Below are positions 22,998 through 32,872 of a DNA stretch of 63,143 nt, in pieces. Under the pieces are notes generated by a model. The model was not told where the DNA came from and made no database searches. It saw nothing but the letters and a program-made list of their open reading frames with translations. Within the stretch, counting starts at the first letter, position 1, and the number at the start of each line of letters is the position of its first letter. This DNA comes from Falciphora oryzae (Eukaryota; Ascomycota; Sordariomycetes; Magnaporthales; Magnaporthaceae), in contig JNVV01000082.1 in the NCBI GenBank assembly GCA_000733355.1, forward strand, positions 72,997 to 136,139, read 5' to 3'. Both the position numbers and the translations under genes were made by a program.

Positions 22998-23009
22998 CCA
23001 GGTCTTTTT

Positions 23010-23829
23010 GTGTTTCGCGCGAACGTGCACAAAAAGGCCTCGAACTACCCCGACGTCCTACGTGAAGAACCCACAAAGGAAGCCCCACAGACAACAACCT
23101 TTATCAACTATCGACGAACCCACAAACCCGCATCGAAGGAAAAAGCCACTCGTTAGGCTTGCATTACGGGGTCTCTTCCCCGAACCGTGCCCGCACCCCT
23201 AGATTGGTCACCTAGGAGGCGTGCGTGCACGTGGGAAACAAAAGAACAAACAAGCACGAGGATAAACCGGACTGGTCCACCGGGATAAGCTGCACCGATA
23301 TCGAAGCGAGGTTAAACCGAAGATACCAATTCCGATAAAAGAGATAACGCCTGATAACAGAGTGGGACGGACAGAAGATGGCATTCAACGAAGGGAACAA
23401 AGGGTACGCCGCGACGAGGCGGCGGGCTCTATGCAGGAGACAAGGGGCTAGCTAGCGAGCCCCGGCTTGGATGGAGTGGAACCCACTGGATTTGGACCTC
23501 GTTAATAGGCACGCTCGTGGTCGTGCAGGGTGCACGCTCGTGTTCGTGCTTGTTTGATTACTAATGTTCTTAGATAGTTACAAGGAACTAGCACACGAAG
23601 CGGACTCGCAGCGAAGTTGTTGATAGGAGAGTTTCACCCGACCTTATTTAACGATCTGTCGGATCGGAGGCACGGTTTGTATCCTACTAGCTACCCCGAA
23701 CAGAAGATACTCCCTATGGCCTATAGAGGTCGAACAGGGTAAATAAATCTATATAAACCTACGTGCCGCTTTTGGATTTATATTTAAACGAAAAGGTTAT
23801 AAATACGGAAAATAAATAGGAAAAAACCG
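23010..23829. other. No gene recognised
   Basis: No coding similarity seen. 23490-23560 has a short direct repeat around GCACGCTCGTG. The 5' limit of LINE B copy 2 lies somewhere here or just after; I found no clear target duplication. Confidence 0.4.
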
Positions 23830-24575
23830 GGATAACGCAGCGCATTAACGAAATGATAGCGAAAGTAGCGGACCGTTTCCAAAAACTCGGCTATAAAGAA
23901 CGAAAAAAAAGGCCCCACCCCTAAAGCGGACAAACGAAAAAAAAGTGGGCAGTACGATAGGACCGGCCCGAAATAACGCTAAAACCGAAACGAGCACCCG
24001 CCCCCCACGGAAAGGATTGGAAATCCAAACATAAGCACGCAAAGCGCTGGAACCCCAACGTAACAATGGAATAGAAGTTAAAAATGGCCAACATAACGGC
24101 AACAGCGAGGAAAACGAACCGGTACAAAACCGCGTGCCCAACGGACAACCCCCTGTTTACGGAAAAAATGGTCGAATACCACGAAGGGATACCAAAAGCA
24201 CACAGCGCGGTAATAATCCAAATTAAAACGGAAAAACTAGGGCTAAACTCGTTCCTATTCAGCAAAGGCGTACCCGACGCGGCGACGCCACTGTGCGAAT
24301 ATGGCAGCGGATAAAAGGAAACAGCGTAGCACGTATTAACCCAATGCGCCCGATAGGACAAACAGCGGGAAAGCACCGGGCTGGCGCAAACAAATAGCCG
24401 GAAAGCGTACTTCGAGCTATGGGAAACAGGGGGCACACCGTTTAAAGAAGTAGCACGCATAATGTTTCGCACAGGAAAACTATTAAATTTCAGGGCGGCT
24501 AAAAAGGCAAAAAAAAAACGCATAAGGAGAAAAAAGGAAAAGCAACGCTACCGAGCCGAAAACGAACCGAATTAA
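23830..24575 (+). pseudogene. LINE B ORF2 C-terminus, copy 2
   Basis: Read through stops, it carries IIQIKTEKLGLNSFLFSKG, LCEYGSG-stop-KETA-stop-HVLTQC and IMFRTGKLLNFRAAKKAKK, matching copy 1 residue by residue. The two stops in the zinc cluster are Gln/Trp-type. It ends with a Lys/Arg-rich tail. Confidence 0.78.
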
Positions 24576-24691
24576 AGAAAACCATAAAAAAGCAAACGAA
24601 AGCACCATACCCGAAAAGCGAAAAAAAAAAAACCACGCAAATACCGACGCCACGCAACCGAATCGCTACAGGGGGAAAACCGAGGAAACTA

Positions 24692-26109
24692 CTAAGGGGG
24701 GTTAGCAAAAGGACGACGACGGAGGCCATTATCGTTTATATCCCGCTTCATTTCATTAAAAACGTCCTTCCGGCATTCCGACAGTATTTTATCGAAAACG
24801 TCCTCGGTAACGTTTTGCCGAAGGGAAACTTAAAAAATACCGTAGAGTTAGCGGACTAAAAACGGATAGCAAAAGCGAAAAAACAAACACCCACCCGTAT
24901 TTTAGCCCGCTTAAAAGCCAGCTTTTCCATCCGAGTGCGATTTTCCGTGCTCCATTTAGCAACGATCCTTTCGGCCCAGCCCGATATGGCCTGGCCCGGG
25001 GGCACTATGTTACCGGAGGGGGAGCGGACCAAACCCGAACCACCAAAGGCAGCCATAGTAGCGAAGGCATTCCTAAAACTGGCAGGGAACGAACGGCCAA
25101 ACCCGGCGCCGGAAGGAATACCGGACCGTTTAAAAATATCTTTCGAAATACGGCAATACCCGGCGATCGCATGCTCCAAACCGGTATGGCGAGTTTGGAA
25201 GGAAAAAAAATGTTAGAATAGGACAAATAGCGGCCCGGAATAAAGGCGGTATATATTTTGGCAGCAGTATGGATATCCGCAAACGCAGTATCGCGGTCCG
25301 CACTGGTTTTAGGTAGGGATTGCATATAGCGATGGTAGGCACGAAAAACAACGGCAACCTGGTCCTCGGAATTAGTGGGAGGTTACCGCGACGGGAACGA
25401 AACGTTAGCGACGAAATCGCGAGCGGATACCAAAAGGGAGCGACCAACCTAAACGCAGGCACCACGCAACTAAGTGCAGCCCATACAAGTAAGGCCTTTA
25501 GTAGCTGGAATCACCATATCAGCAAAACCGGAAACGGAGCGGAAAAAAGCAGGATAAGGAGCGCTACACACAGGCTTTGTAATAGCACCAGCGCACAATA
25601 CCGGCACCGTCGATACCGTTAGCGAAACGCTAAAAACAGCCAACGCACATTTTACACGAGGGACTGGGAAGTTAGAAAGGCGGAATAGGAAAAACAACGG
25701 GGCGGCAAACATACACCATATCGTCGTAAAAAACGCAATTGTCGGGGACCTCGACCGCCGGCAAATACTCCGATTAACTGTACAGGCGGTAAGGCTGGGA
25801 AAAAAAAAGGAAGTTAGCAATAAAATAGGGAAAGGAACGGAACAAAGCCGCACTTACAGCTTTAATACGAAGGTCCTGGACGCCGTCGCCCGAGCCGCCG
25901 TCGCTCGAGCCGCTGCCGTCGTTTTCGTCCGCAAACGGAAGGCGACTGCGAGAACGACTGCTACCGCTACTACTACCACCACCACTACCACTAGCTGCAG
26001 CGGCGGGAGCGGCGCGGCCACCGCCCGTAGCTCCGCTGCCGGGATTGCTACCGCGACCGCTACCACCACTACCGCGGGGAGATTTGGGAGCTTTATTTTT
26101 AGGAGCCAT
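24692..26109 (-). CDS. Antisense spliced gene of LINE B, copy 2
   Basis: Starts at ATG 26109 (MAPKNKAPKSPRG), followed by a Gly/Ser/Ala-rich stretch and an acidic DENDGSGSSDGG segment. Exon 1 ends ...DLRIKA at 25858. The intron 25795-25857 (63 bp) has GTAAGT, GCTAAC and a pyrimidine-rich CCCAG. Exon 2 begins PYRLYS, then TAA where copy 1 has CAG (Gln). Later blocks are VAVVFRAYHRYMQSLPK and KLAFKRAKIR, an intron of about 92 bp (24803-24894), then VFDKILSECRKDVFNEM, with a TAG stop at 24692-24694. Middle splice sites are unresolved. No known domain. Confidence 0.6.
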
Positions 26110-27100
26110 ACTGCAAAAAAACAGGAAACGGAAGGGAAACGAAACGCGAGCGAGCAGGAACCTAAATGCAGGTAGGAAAAAAGGAAGCGCGGGCAGAAGG
26201 GCAGGACCGGAAGCGGTGGTAAAAAAAAAGCGAAAGGGAGAAAGGAAGGAAGGAAAAAGGGCCTTTTGTAGCTGGGAAAAAAAAGGCCGGTGGAAACCCG
26301 GATCCGGAAGGAAATAAAAGGAAATCACCACCAAAAACCACAACGCACGATAACGCAGCAACAAAAAAAAGTCACCCAAATAACGCGATCCAAAAAAAGG
26401 GAAGCAACTAATAAAAAGATCAAATGCAAGCCACAAAGGCGGACCCGAACCGCACGCGGAGCAACGGCCCCGGAAACGGGCACCTACCAAAAGCTGAATC
26501 ACTTAAAGTTACGAAGCAAAACGCTAGACCCGGAGGGCCCGCCCGCGGCTGGGACCCGGAACAAAGCCGGGCCAACTTACGCGAAAAAGCCACATTAAAG
26601 CGCCATAACACGAGTACCAATACAAACATTCCGCTATAAGGGCGAAACCCGACACCAAAGCGCTGCCCCGGTTGGGACCCGGAGCGGAGCCGGGCTAACT
26701 TACGCGGAAAAGCCACACCAGAACGCCATAACACGAATACTAACACAGCCGTTTCGCTACGAGGGCGAAACCCGGCACCGAAACGCTGCCCCGGCGCAAT
26801 ATACCTTCATTCCTTTACGTACTTTCCTTTTATTCCACTAATTACAAGGACGTTTCTACGACGGAACCTTTACGAGCAGTCGCATAAAAACAAGCAGACG
26901 GTACTACTGTTTAACATAGTAGGACCGTATACGAAAAGCAAATATAGTTTTTACTCCCAGGCTCCGGAGCGGGGGCGACACGCACCCGAGCACCCGAGAA
27001 CGAGTTTAAAGGTTTTTATATGTAAATACTACATAGTAGAGGCACCGAGGTTTTATATAGATATAACGGTAGTATGAATATATATATATATATATATAAA

Positions 27101-27811
27101 TAGATCGCAAAAGCAAATAACCCGGCCGACGCTATAACAAAAAAGCTGCTAAATAAAACTTTAAAAGACCTCGTAAACAGCAATTCAACTACCGTAAAAA
27201 TAAAAAAATAGGTAAAGCGGAACTACAAATAAAAAAAAGCCAAAAAATGCACACAAAATCGTTTTCTATGGTACCAAAACGCCAAAATCTTTAAAAACAA
27301 CGCAAAAATCGACAAAACAAAAATGCTCAAATCAAAAAAGCAACAAACGACCATACCGAAATAACAAACGATTTCACAACCAAACTTTTTCCAAATATCC
27401 CGTCAAACTTTCCTTCACTCCTTCTCCTCGTCATCTCTGCCATTTCCCAACCAAATAACTTCGTACATCCTTAAAGCGGCCGCGCGGCCCGCCGCCTTCC
27501 GCTCTAATCGCGTCATTATTAGGAAATTAGCATTAGCATCCTCCTAATCCCTATCCTTAACCGCCAACTGCAGCATGCATTTGGTAGTAATACGCCATTT
27601 ATTAAAGGTTTAAAAATTATAAAAAAACACGTTAGTAAACGCACCTAAAGCACTAAACTAAAAAAACAAACTTACCTTTTTGTCGCAATTATCGCGACCC
27701 CATTCCACTATAAACTTAAACGCTAAACGCAACGCAATCGAGGGATTAGAGGATAATTAAAACGAGCTTTAAAAAAAAAAGGGAAAATCGAAATGCTTAC
27801 ATAAACTAACA
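27101..27811. other. A/T-rich, no gene recognised
   Basis: Strongly A-rich on the plus strand with no open frame of note. A G/C block (GCGGCCGCGCGGCCCG) sits at about 27478. Probably decayed transposon sequence. Confidence 0.5.
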
Positions 27812-28261
27812 AGTGTAGCCCGACGCGTACAGCCAATAGCGCTTTTTAACCGGGATTGTATCCTGACAGCTATCGCCTTCCTTTATTTTACCGGCGAAAG
27901 CGGACTTTAAGCAACCTAAGCAAAGGATAGCGCGTAAAGCGCCCTTTCCACCGCGCGGACCAGGCGCAAAAACCGTTTTGCCACCAACAGCAGGCCTAAC
28001 GATCTTAATAACCGACTTTTTTTTATCCAACGAAGCAGGCGCAAAACCGGCGTTTTGGAAATCGGCATTATCGTCAAACGGGTTCAGGAATTAATCGTTA
28101 GCGACGCCGAAAGCAGGATTAACCATCGCAAAATCGAAAGCCTCAACGGCAAAGCCTTAGAGCCGCTTTAAGGATTTACCACCGCTGCGCGCGACAAATC
28201 GAGGCTTCCGAGCCTTTTTGGCGACCGCACCAAATTTGGCGTTGCCCTTTTTATTGCCCAT
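27812..28261 (-). pseudogene. Small Lys-rich, Cys-rich protein gene, RIP-damaged
   Basis: From ATG 28261 (MGNKKGNAKFGAVAKKARKP) the frame is coding-like to a stop at about 27812, about 150 codons, broken only by two TAA codons that would be CAA (Gln): after SLKRL and in AND-stop-FLNPF. The C-terminus has LCLGCLKSA...C...C, a spacing I associate with a common unnamed fungal family (PC..C..A...G...C......C). No function known. Confidence 0.5.
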
Positions 28262-29115
28262 AGTAACGAAAGCGATCGAAAGGTCAACCGACAAAAAACT
28301 AATCGAATAAAGCGGGTAAAAAATGCTGCAAACAAAAGGCAATAACAGGCAGACGATCCGGATTAACGAGGTTTACCAAATCAAATTACCCGACCTTTTA
28401 AAAGCCGGAAGGAAAGCTTTTTATAAAGCCTGGACCCGGCTTGCAAAAAGTCCTTAATCTGCGTTCCTATTATCCCGCATTAAATTACAACCTAAATAGC
28501 CCGTTAAGGTTATTTATTGCTATTATGCTTTCTAATTGCACCACCCACCGCTATGCCCGCGTACCGCAAGCCAAATCCGGTGGACCCCATCACGTCATCG
28601 TTCCTATTATCGCTATTAAAAGCGACGAACCGCTTTAAAAGCGGCTATTTACTTTTTTCCTAATCCGGATTACTTGGTTCGGAGATTCCCTTTATTATTT
28701 ACCTTACAAAATCCAATAAAGCTTGGATCACGGGATCTGTCACGTAAAAGGATTTCCTAATTGCCTGTACAAAAAGAAAAAGTTGCCAGTGTTGGATTGC
28801 ACTGGCCTGTGCAGGCAATCGGCAAAGGCCAGAGAGAGTCGGATCCTCCGGTCCCGTAATCTCTAATCACGGGATCCGAGGACCCGCAAGCCCGCGGAGG
28901 TTGGGAGCAGGGGAAGGCCCCTTTAGTGATTTGGATCGTGTATATATAGCCTCCCTTTTGCTCCCTCTCTATTAAATAGATTCCTTTCCTCTTCGTGCAT
29001 AAGAATAGATTGATCCTCTGATATAAAGGATTATTGTTTACCTTCTTTGGAGATCTCCGAGCCCAACAGGAGTACCACTCCTACCAACAACTACTATTTT
29101 TATTACTATTTTTAC
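28262..29115. other. Non-coding; promoter- or LTR-like segment
   Basis: No coding frame. Bases 28743-29100 look like a promoter or an old LTR: GTATATATAGCC at about 28938, a pyrimidine-rich start region, then ACCTTCTTTGGAGATCTCC. ATCACGGGATC occurs twice (28732-28742 and 28866-28876). No partner repeat is present in the window. Confidence 0.3.
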
Positions 29116-29117
29116 TA

Positions 29118-29988
29118 ACGTGGTTCACCAGCGAGTCGGTCAAACCACTAAGTCGATCACTTCGAAATCCCATATTAAACGCGATTTTCGACACCCTTGC
29201 TAACTTGGCCAATTTAAACACAAATTTAACCAAATTTAAAAATGTTATATTTAACTAAATAGGAAATTTAATTTAATTTTTTTGGATTTTTACTACTACC
29301 CCTTTAGGGTTAACGTGGTTCACAAGCGAGTGGCGCACACAAGCGAGTGGCGCACTTGAAAAATGCATATTAAACAGCGTTTTTTTTCGATTAAATAACT
29401 CGCTCAATTTGCAGCTAAATTCTACTAAAATTTAAATAGTTATATTTAATTATGTAATAAATCTAAATTAATTTTTTCAGATTTTTATTTTTACTTTTTA
29501 AGGTTAGTTTTGCAAAATTGTAAAAAATTAACAGTGTTTTACACAGTGTTTGAAACTAACCTTAAAAAGGAAATAATAAAAATCTGAAAAAATTAATTTA
29601 GATTTATTACATAATTAAATATAACTATTTAAATTTTAGTAGAATTTAGCCGCAAATTGAGCGAGTTATTTAATCGAAAAAAAACGCTGTTTAATATACA
29701 TTTTTCAAGTGCGCCACTCGCTTGTGTGCGCCACTCGCTTGTGAACCACGTTAGTTTAATATTTTACACAGTGTATTATATAGTACTACGAACTAACCTT
29801 AAAGCGGTAATAATTAAAATCCAAGAAAATTAAATTAAATTTCTTTTTTAGTTAAATATAACCTGTTTAAATTTGGTTAAATTTAGGCCTAAATTGGCCG
29901 AGTTAGCAAGGGTGTCGAAAATCGCGTTTAACACGTGATTTCGAAGTGATCGACTCGGTGGTTTGACCGACTCGCTGGTGAACCACGT
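29118..29988. mobile_element. Foldback MITE hosting a second MITE
   Basis: Ends ACGTGGTTCACCAGCGAGTC and its complement, TA at 29116-29117 and 29989-29990. The arms (29118-29310 and 29754-29988) are complementary once the inner MITE is removed. It sits inside a TTTTTATTAC microsatellite. Confidence 0.88.
29313..29751. mobile_element. Inner foldback MITE
   Basis: A 439-bp palindrome, ends ACGTGGTTCACAAGCGAG and complement, TA at 29311-29312 and 29752-29753. It is inserted near the centre of the outer MITE. The arms are almost identical, so it is young. Confidence 0.9.
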
Positions 29989-29990
29989 TA

Positions 29991-30060
29991 CTATTTTTAT
30001 TACTATTTTTACTACTATTTTTATTACTATTTTTACTACTATTTTTATTACTATTTTTAC
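29991..30060 (+). repeat. CTATTTTTATTA microsatellite
   Basis: Tandem units of CTATTTTTATTA and CTATTTTTACTA. The same units lie just before the first MITE (29090-29116), so both MITEs entered one A/T-rich array at TA. Confidence 0.8.
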
Positions 30061-30202
30061 TAACGTGGTTCATCAGTGAGTGGGTCAAATCAGCTCGTGG
30101 GTCACTTTAAAATCCCATACTAAACGCCGTTTTCGACCCCCCGGTTAAATCCACCAGTTTTTAATAAAATTCCATGAAAATTTAATATGTTATATTTAAC
30201 TA

Positions 30203-30632
30203 ACGTGGTTCACCACCGAGCGGCACACACCACCGAGCGGCACACGTCAAAATCCTATATTAAACGGCGTTTTCTTTCGATTAAATAACTCGCTCAATTT
30301 GGTGCTAAATTCCACCAAAATCAAACCAGTTATATTTAACTTTACAAAAATTATAATTTAAATTTTCCGCATTTTTACTATTACTCCTTTCAGGTTAGTT
30401 TTTAACACTGTGTAATATACTGTATACATTTTTTAAATTAACTCAAAGGAGTAATAATAAAAATGCGGAAAATTTAAATTATAATTTTTGTAAAGTTAAA
30501 TATAACTGGTTTGATTTTGGTGGAATTTAGCACCAAATTGAGCGAGTTATTTAATCGAAAGAAAACGCCGTTTAATATAGGATTTTGACGTGTGCCGCTC
30601 GGTGGTGTGTGCCGCTCGGTGGTGAACCACGT
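30203..30632. mobile_element. Foldback MITE inside the 30063 MITE
   Basis: A 430-bp palindrome, ACGTGGTTCACCACCGAG and complement, TA at 30201-30202 and 30633-30634. It has the same centre motif (AACACTGTGTAATATACTGT) as the others but different arms. Confidence 0.9.
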
Positions 30633-31594
30633 TATATAACCGAATTTATAATTATTTTTCCACATTTTTATTATTACTATTTTAAAGTGATTTACTATTT
30701 ACACACAGTGTTTTGCACAGTGTTTAAAACTCACTTAAAAATAATGCTAATAAAATTTTGGAAAAATAATCATATATATATATATATTCATACTACCGTT
30801 ATGTCTATATAAGACCTCGGTACCTTTACTATATAATATTTATATATAAAAACCTTTAAATTTGTCCTCGGGTGCTTGGGTGCGTGTCGCCCCCGCTCCG
30901 GAGCCTGGGAGTAAAAACCATATCTGCTTTTCGTATACGGTCCTGCTGTGTTAAACAGTAGTACCGTTTGCTTATCTTTATGCGATTGCTCGTAAAGGTT
31001 CCGTCGTAAAAGCGTCCTTATAATCAATGGAATAAAAGGAAAGTACGTAAGGGAATAAGGGTGTGTTACGCCGGGGCAGCGTCTTAGTGCCGGGTTTCGC
31101 CCTCGTAGTGAAACGGCTGTATTAGTACTTATGTTATAGCGTTCTGGTGTAGCTTTTCCGCGTAAGTTAGCCCGGCTCCGCTCCGGGTCCCAACCGGGGC
31201 AGCGCCTTAGTATCAGGTCTCGCTTTCGTAGCGGAATGTTTGTATTAGTACTCGTATTATAGCGCCCTAATATGGCTTTTTCGCGTAAGTTAGCCCGGCT
31301 TTGCTCCGGGTCCTAGCCGCGGGCGGGCCCTCCGGGTTTAGCGTTTTGCTTCGTAATTTTGGGTAATTTAGCTTTTGGTAGGTGCCCGCTTCCGGGGCCG
31401 TTGTTTCGCGTACGGTTCGGGTCCGCTTTTGTAGCTTGTATTTGATTTTTCTATTGGTTACTTCCCTTTTTTTAAATCGCGTTATTTGGGTGACTTTTTT
31501 TTGTTATTGCGTTATCGTGCGTTGTGGTTTTTAATGGTAACTTCCCTTTATTTCCTTCCGGATCCGGGTTTCCACCGGCTTTCCTTTTTCCAGC

Positions 31595-31602
31595 TATAAA
31601 AG
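31595..31602 (+). promoter_or_regulatory. TATA box of the LINE B antisense gene
   Basis: TATAAAAG about 160 bases before the ATG at 31756. In copy 2 the matching site reads TACAAAAG. The context is pyrimidine-rich afterwards, like fungal core promoters. Confidence 0.6.
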
Positions 31603-31755
31603 GCCCTCTTTCCTTCCTTCCTTTCTCCCTTTCGCTTTTTTTTTACCACCGTTTCCGGTTTTGCCCTTTTACCCGCGCTTCCTTTTTTCCTGCCTGCATC
31701 TAGGTTCCTGCTCGCTCGCGCCTCGTTTCCCCTCCGTTTCCTATTCTTTTGCAGC

Positions 31756-32178
31756 ATGGCTCCTAAAAATAAAGCTCCCAAATCTCCCCGCGGTGGTGGT
31801 GGTGGCGGTCGCGGTGGCAATCCCGGCAGCGGAGCCACGGGCGGTGGCCGCGCCGCTCCCGCCGCTGCAGCTAGTGGCAGTGGTGGTGGTGGTGGTAGCG
31901 GTGGCAGTCGTCCTCGCAGTCGCCCTCCGTCTGCGGACGAGAACGACGGCAGCGGCTTAAGCGACGGCGGCTTGGGCGACGGCGTTTAGGACCCTCGTAT
32001 TAAAGCTGTGGGTGCGGCTCTGCTCCGTTCTTTTCCCTATTTTGTTGCTAACTTCCTCTTTTCCTCCCAGCCCTACCGCCTATATAGTTAATCGGAGTAT
32101 TTGCCGGCGGTCAAGGTCCCCGACAACTGCGTCTCTTACGACGATATGGTGTATGTTTGCCGCCCCGCTGTCCTTCCT
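31756..32178 (+). pseudogene. Antisense gene of LINE B, copy 3, 3' truncated
   Basis: From ATG 31756 (MAPKNKAPKSPRGGGGG) it follows copy 2 closely. A TAG at about 31987 stands where copy 2 has CAG (Gln). The intron 32008-32070 has the same 63-bp length and position as copy 2, with the donor changed to GTGGGT and GCTAAC kept. Exon 2 (PYRLYS, stop, SEYLPAVKVP) is cut at 32178 by the LINE's 5' truncation. Confidence 0.65.
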
Positions 32179-32343
32179 GGAAAAATAATCATAAAATCGG
32201 CTATATAGTTAAATATAACATATTAAATTTTCATGGAATTTTATTAAAAATTGGTGGATTTAACCGGGGGGTCGAAAACGGCGTTTAGTATGGGATTTTG
32301 AAGTGACCCACGAGCTGATTTGACCCACTCACTAATGAACCAC

Positions 32344-32628
32344 TGTCACACGGAAGAACCTGTGGACTCACCTAATCGGCCCCATAGAAGGTCCGGGAAC
32401 CGGTATAGGTGCCCAACGGCCCCGAGGCCCAAAGGCCGAAGGCTGGAGGGATAGTGTGAATTATGTACTCGATACTTCGCACGGATTACAGGGTGGTTTA
32501 TATAAACCCTGCCATCTCCTATATCCTCCATGAAAGATTCCTTCTTCCTCAAGCATCTCTTAAGCCCATAGAAAGATTATCTGCAATATAGAGATCCTTT
32601 TCCAAGCCGTCTTTGACCCCTTGTTACA
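32344..32628 (-). mobile_element. Solo LTR of the chromovirus 1 family
   Basis: 285 bp, reverse complement of the 747-1032 LTR, with an exact 5-bp duplication ACCAC (32339-32343 and 32629-32633). It lies in the right arm of the MITE, 10 bases from its end. It lacks most RIP-type changes of chromovirus 1 and resembles the copies at 62912-63143. It arose by recombination between two LTRs. Confidence 0.92.
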
Positions 32629-32732
32629 ACCACGTTACTATTTTTTATTAAAATTTTTTTTTTTAAAAAAAAAAAAGCCTTTTTAACATGTAAAAATTAT
32701 GCAAAACCAGTGCAAATTTATGCATTAAATGA

Positions 32733-32872
32733 CTTTTAATGACTTTGAAAGTCACTAAAGTCAGTCAAAAGTCAGTCACGAAATCTGAAAGTCAGTCACC
32801 ATAGTGACTTTGACTGACTTGACTTTGAAGTCATGACTTTGACTTTTGACTTTTGACTTTTTTCCGAACCCT
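32733..32872. repeat. GACTTT/AGTCA tandem array
   Basis: Dense repeats of GACTTTGA, AGTCAGTCA and TGACTTTTGAC in both orientations, ending at the point where the HET coding sequence begins. It is preceded by an A/T-only run (32641-32676). Confidence 0.8.

Larger units (their letters stand above)
23830..27098 (+). mobile_element. LINE family B, copy 2 (ambisense)
   Basis: The largest copy. The plus strand holds the ORF2 C-terminus (to about 24575), the minus strand the antisense gene (26109-24692), and then a terminal region of about 1 kb ending GGTAGTATGAATATAT and an AT run, the same end as copy 3 at 30774. The 5' limit is uncertain. Confidence 0.75.
30774..32178 (-). mobile_element. LINE family B, copy 3 (5'-truncated)
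   Basis: A 1.4-kb reverse-oriented copy of about 25690-27098, flanked by the 14-bp duplication GGAAAAATAATCAT (30760-30773 and 32179-32192). Its AT-rich 3' end lies at the left and its truncated 5' end at the right, as expected for a LINE. It keeps only the terminal region and the first part of the antisense gene, which reads on the plus strand. Confidence 0.87.
30063..32635. mobile_element. Foldback MITE with three nested insertions
   Basis: Left arm from ACGTGGTTCATCAGTGAG (TA at 30061-30062); right arm ends with its complement at 32635 (TA at 32636-32637). After removing the inner MITE (30203-30632), the LINE B fragment (30774-32178) and the solo LTR (32344-32628), each with its own target duplication, the two arms pair along about 250 bp. 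Confidence 0.87.

Noticed and set aside
23921..24523. 200-codon minus-strand frame in LINE B copy 2
   Set aside because: Hydrophobic shadow of the ORF2 C-terminus, which matches copy 1 and fungal LINE ORF2 ends on the plus strand.
28743..29100. Solo LTR
   Set aside because: Promoter-like order is suggestive, but no second copy, no clear TG/CA ends and no target duplication were found.
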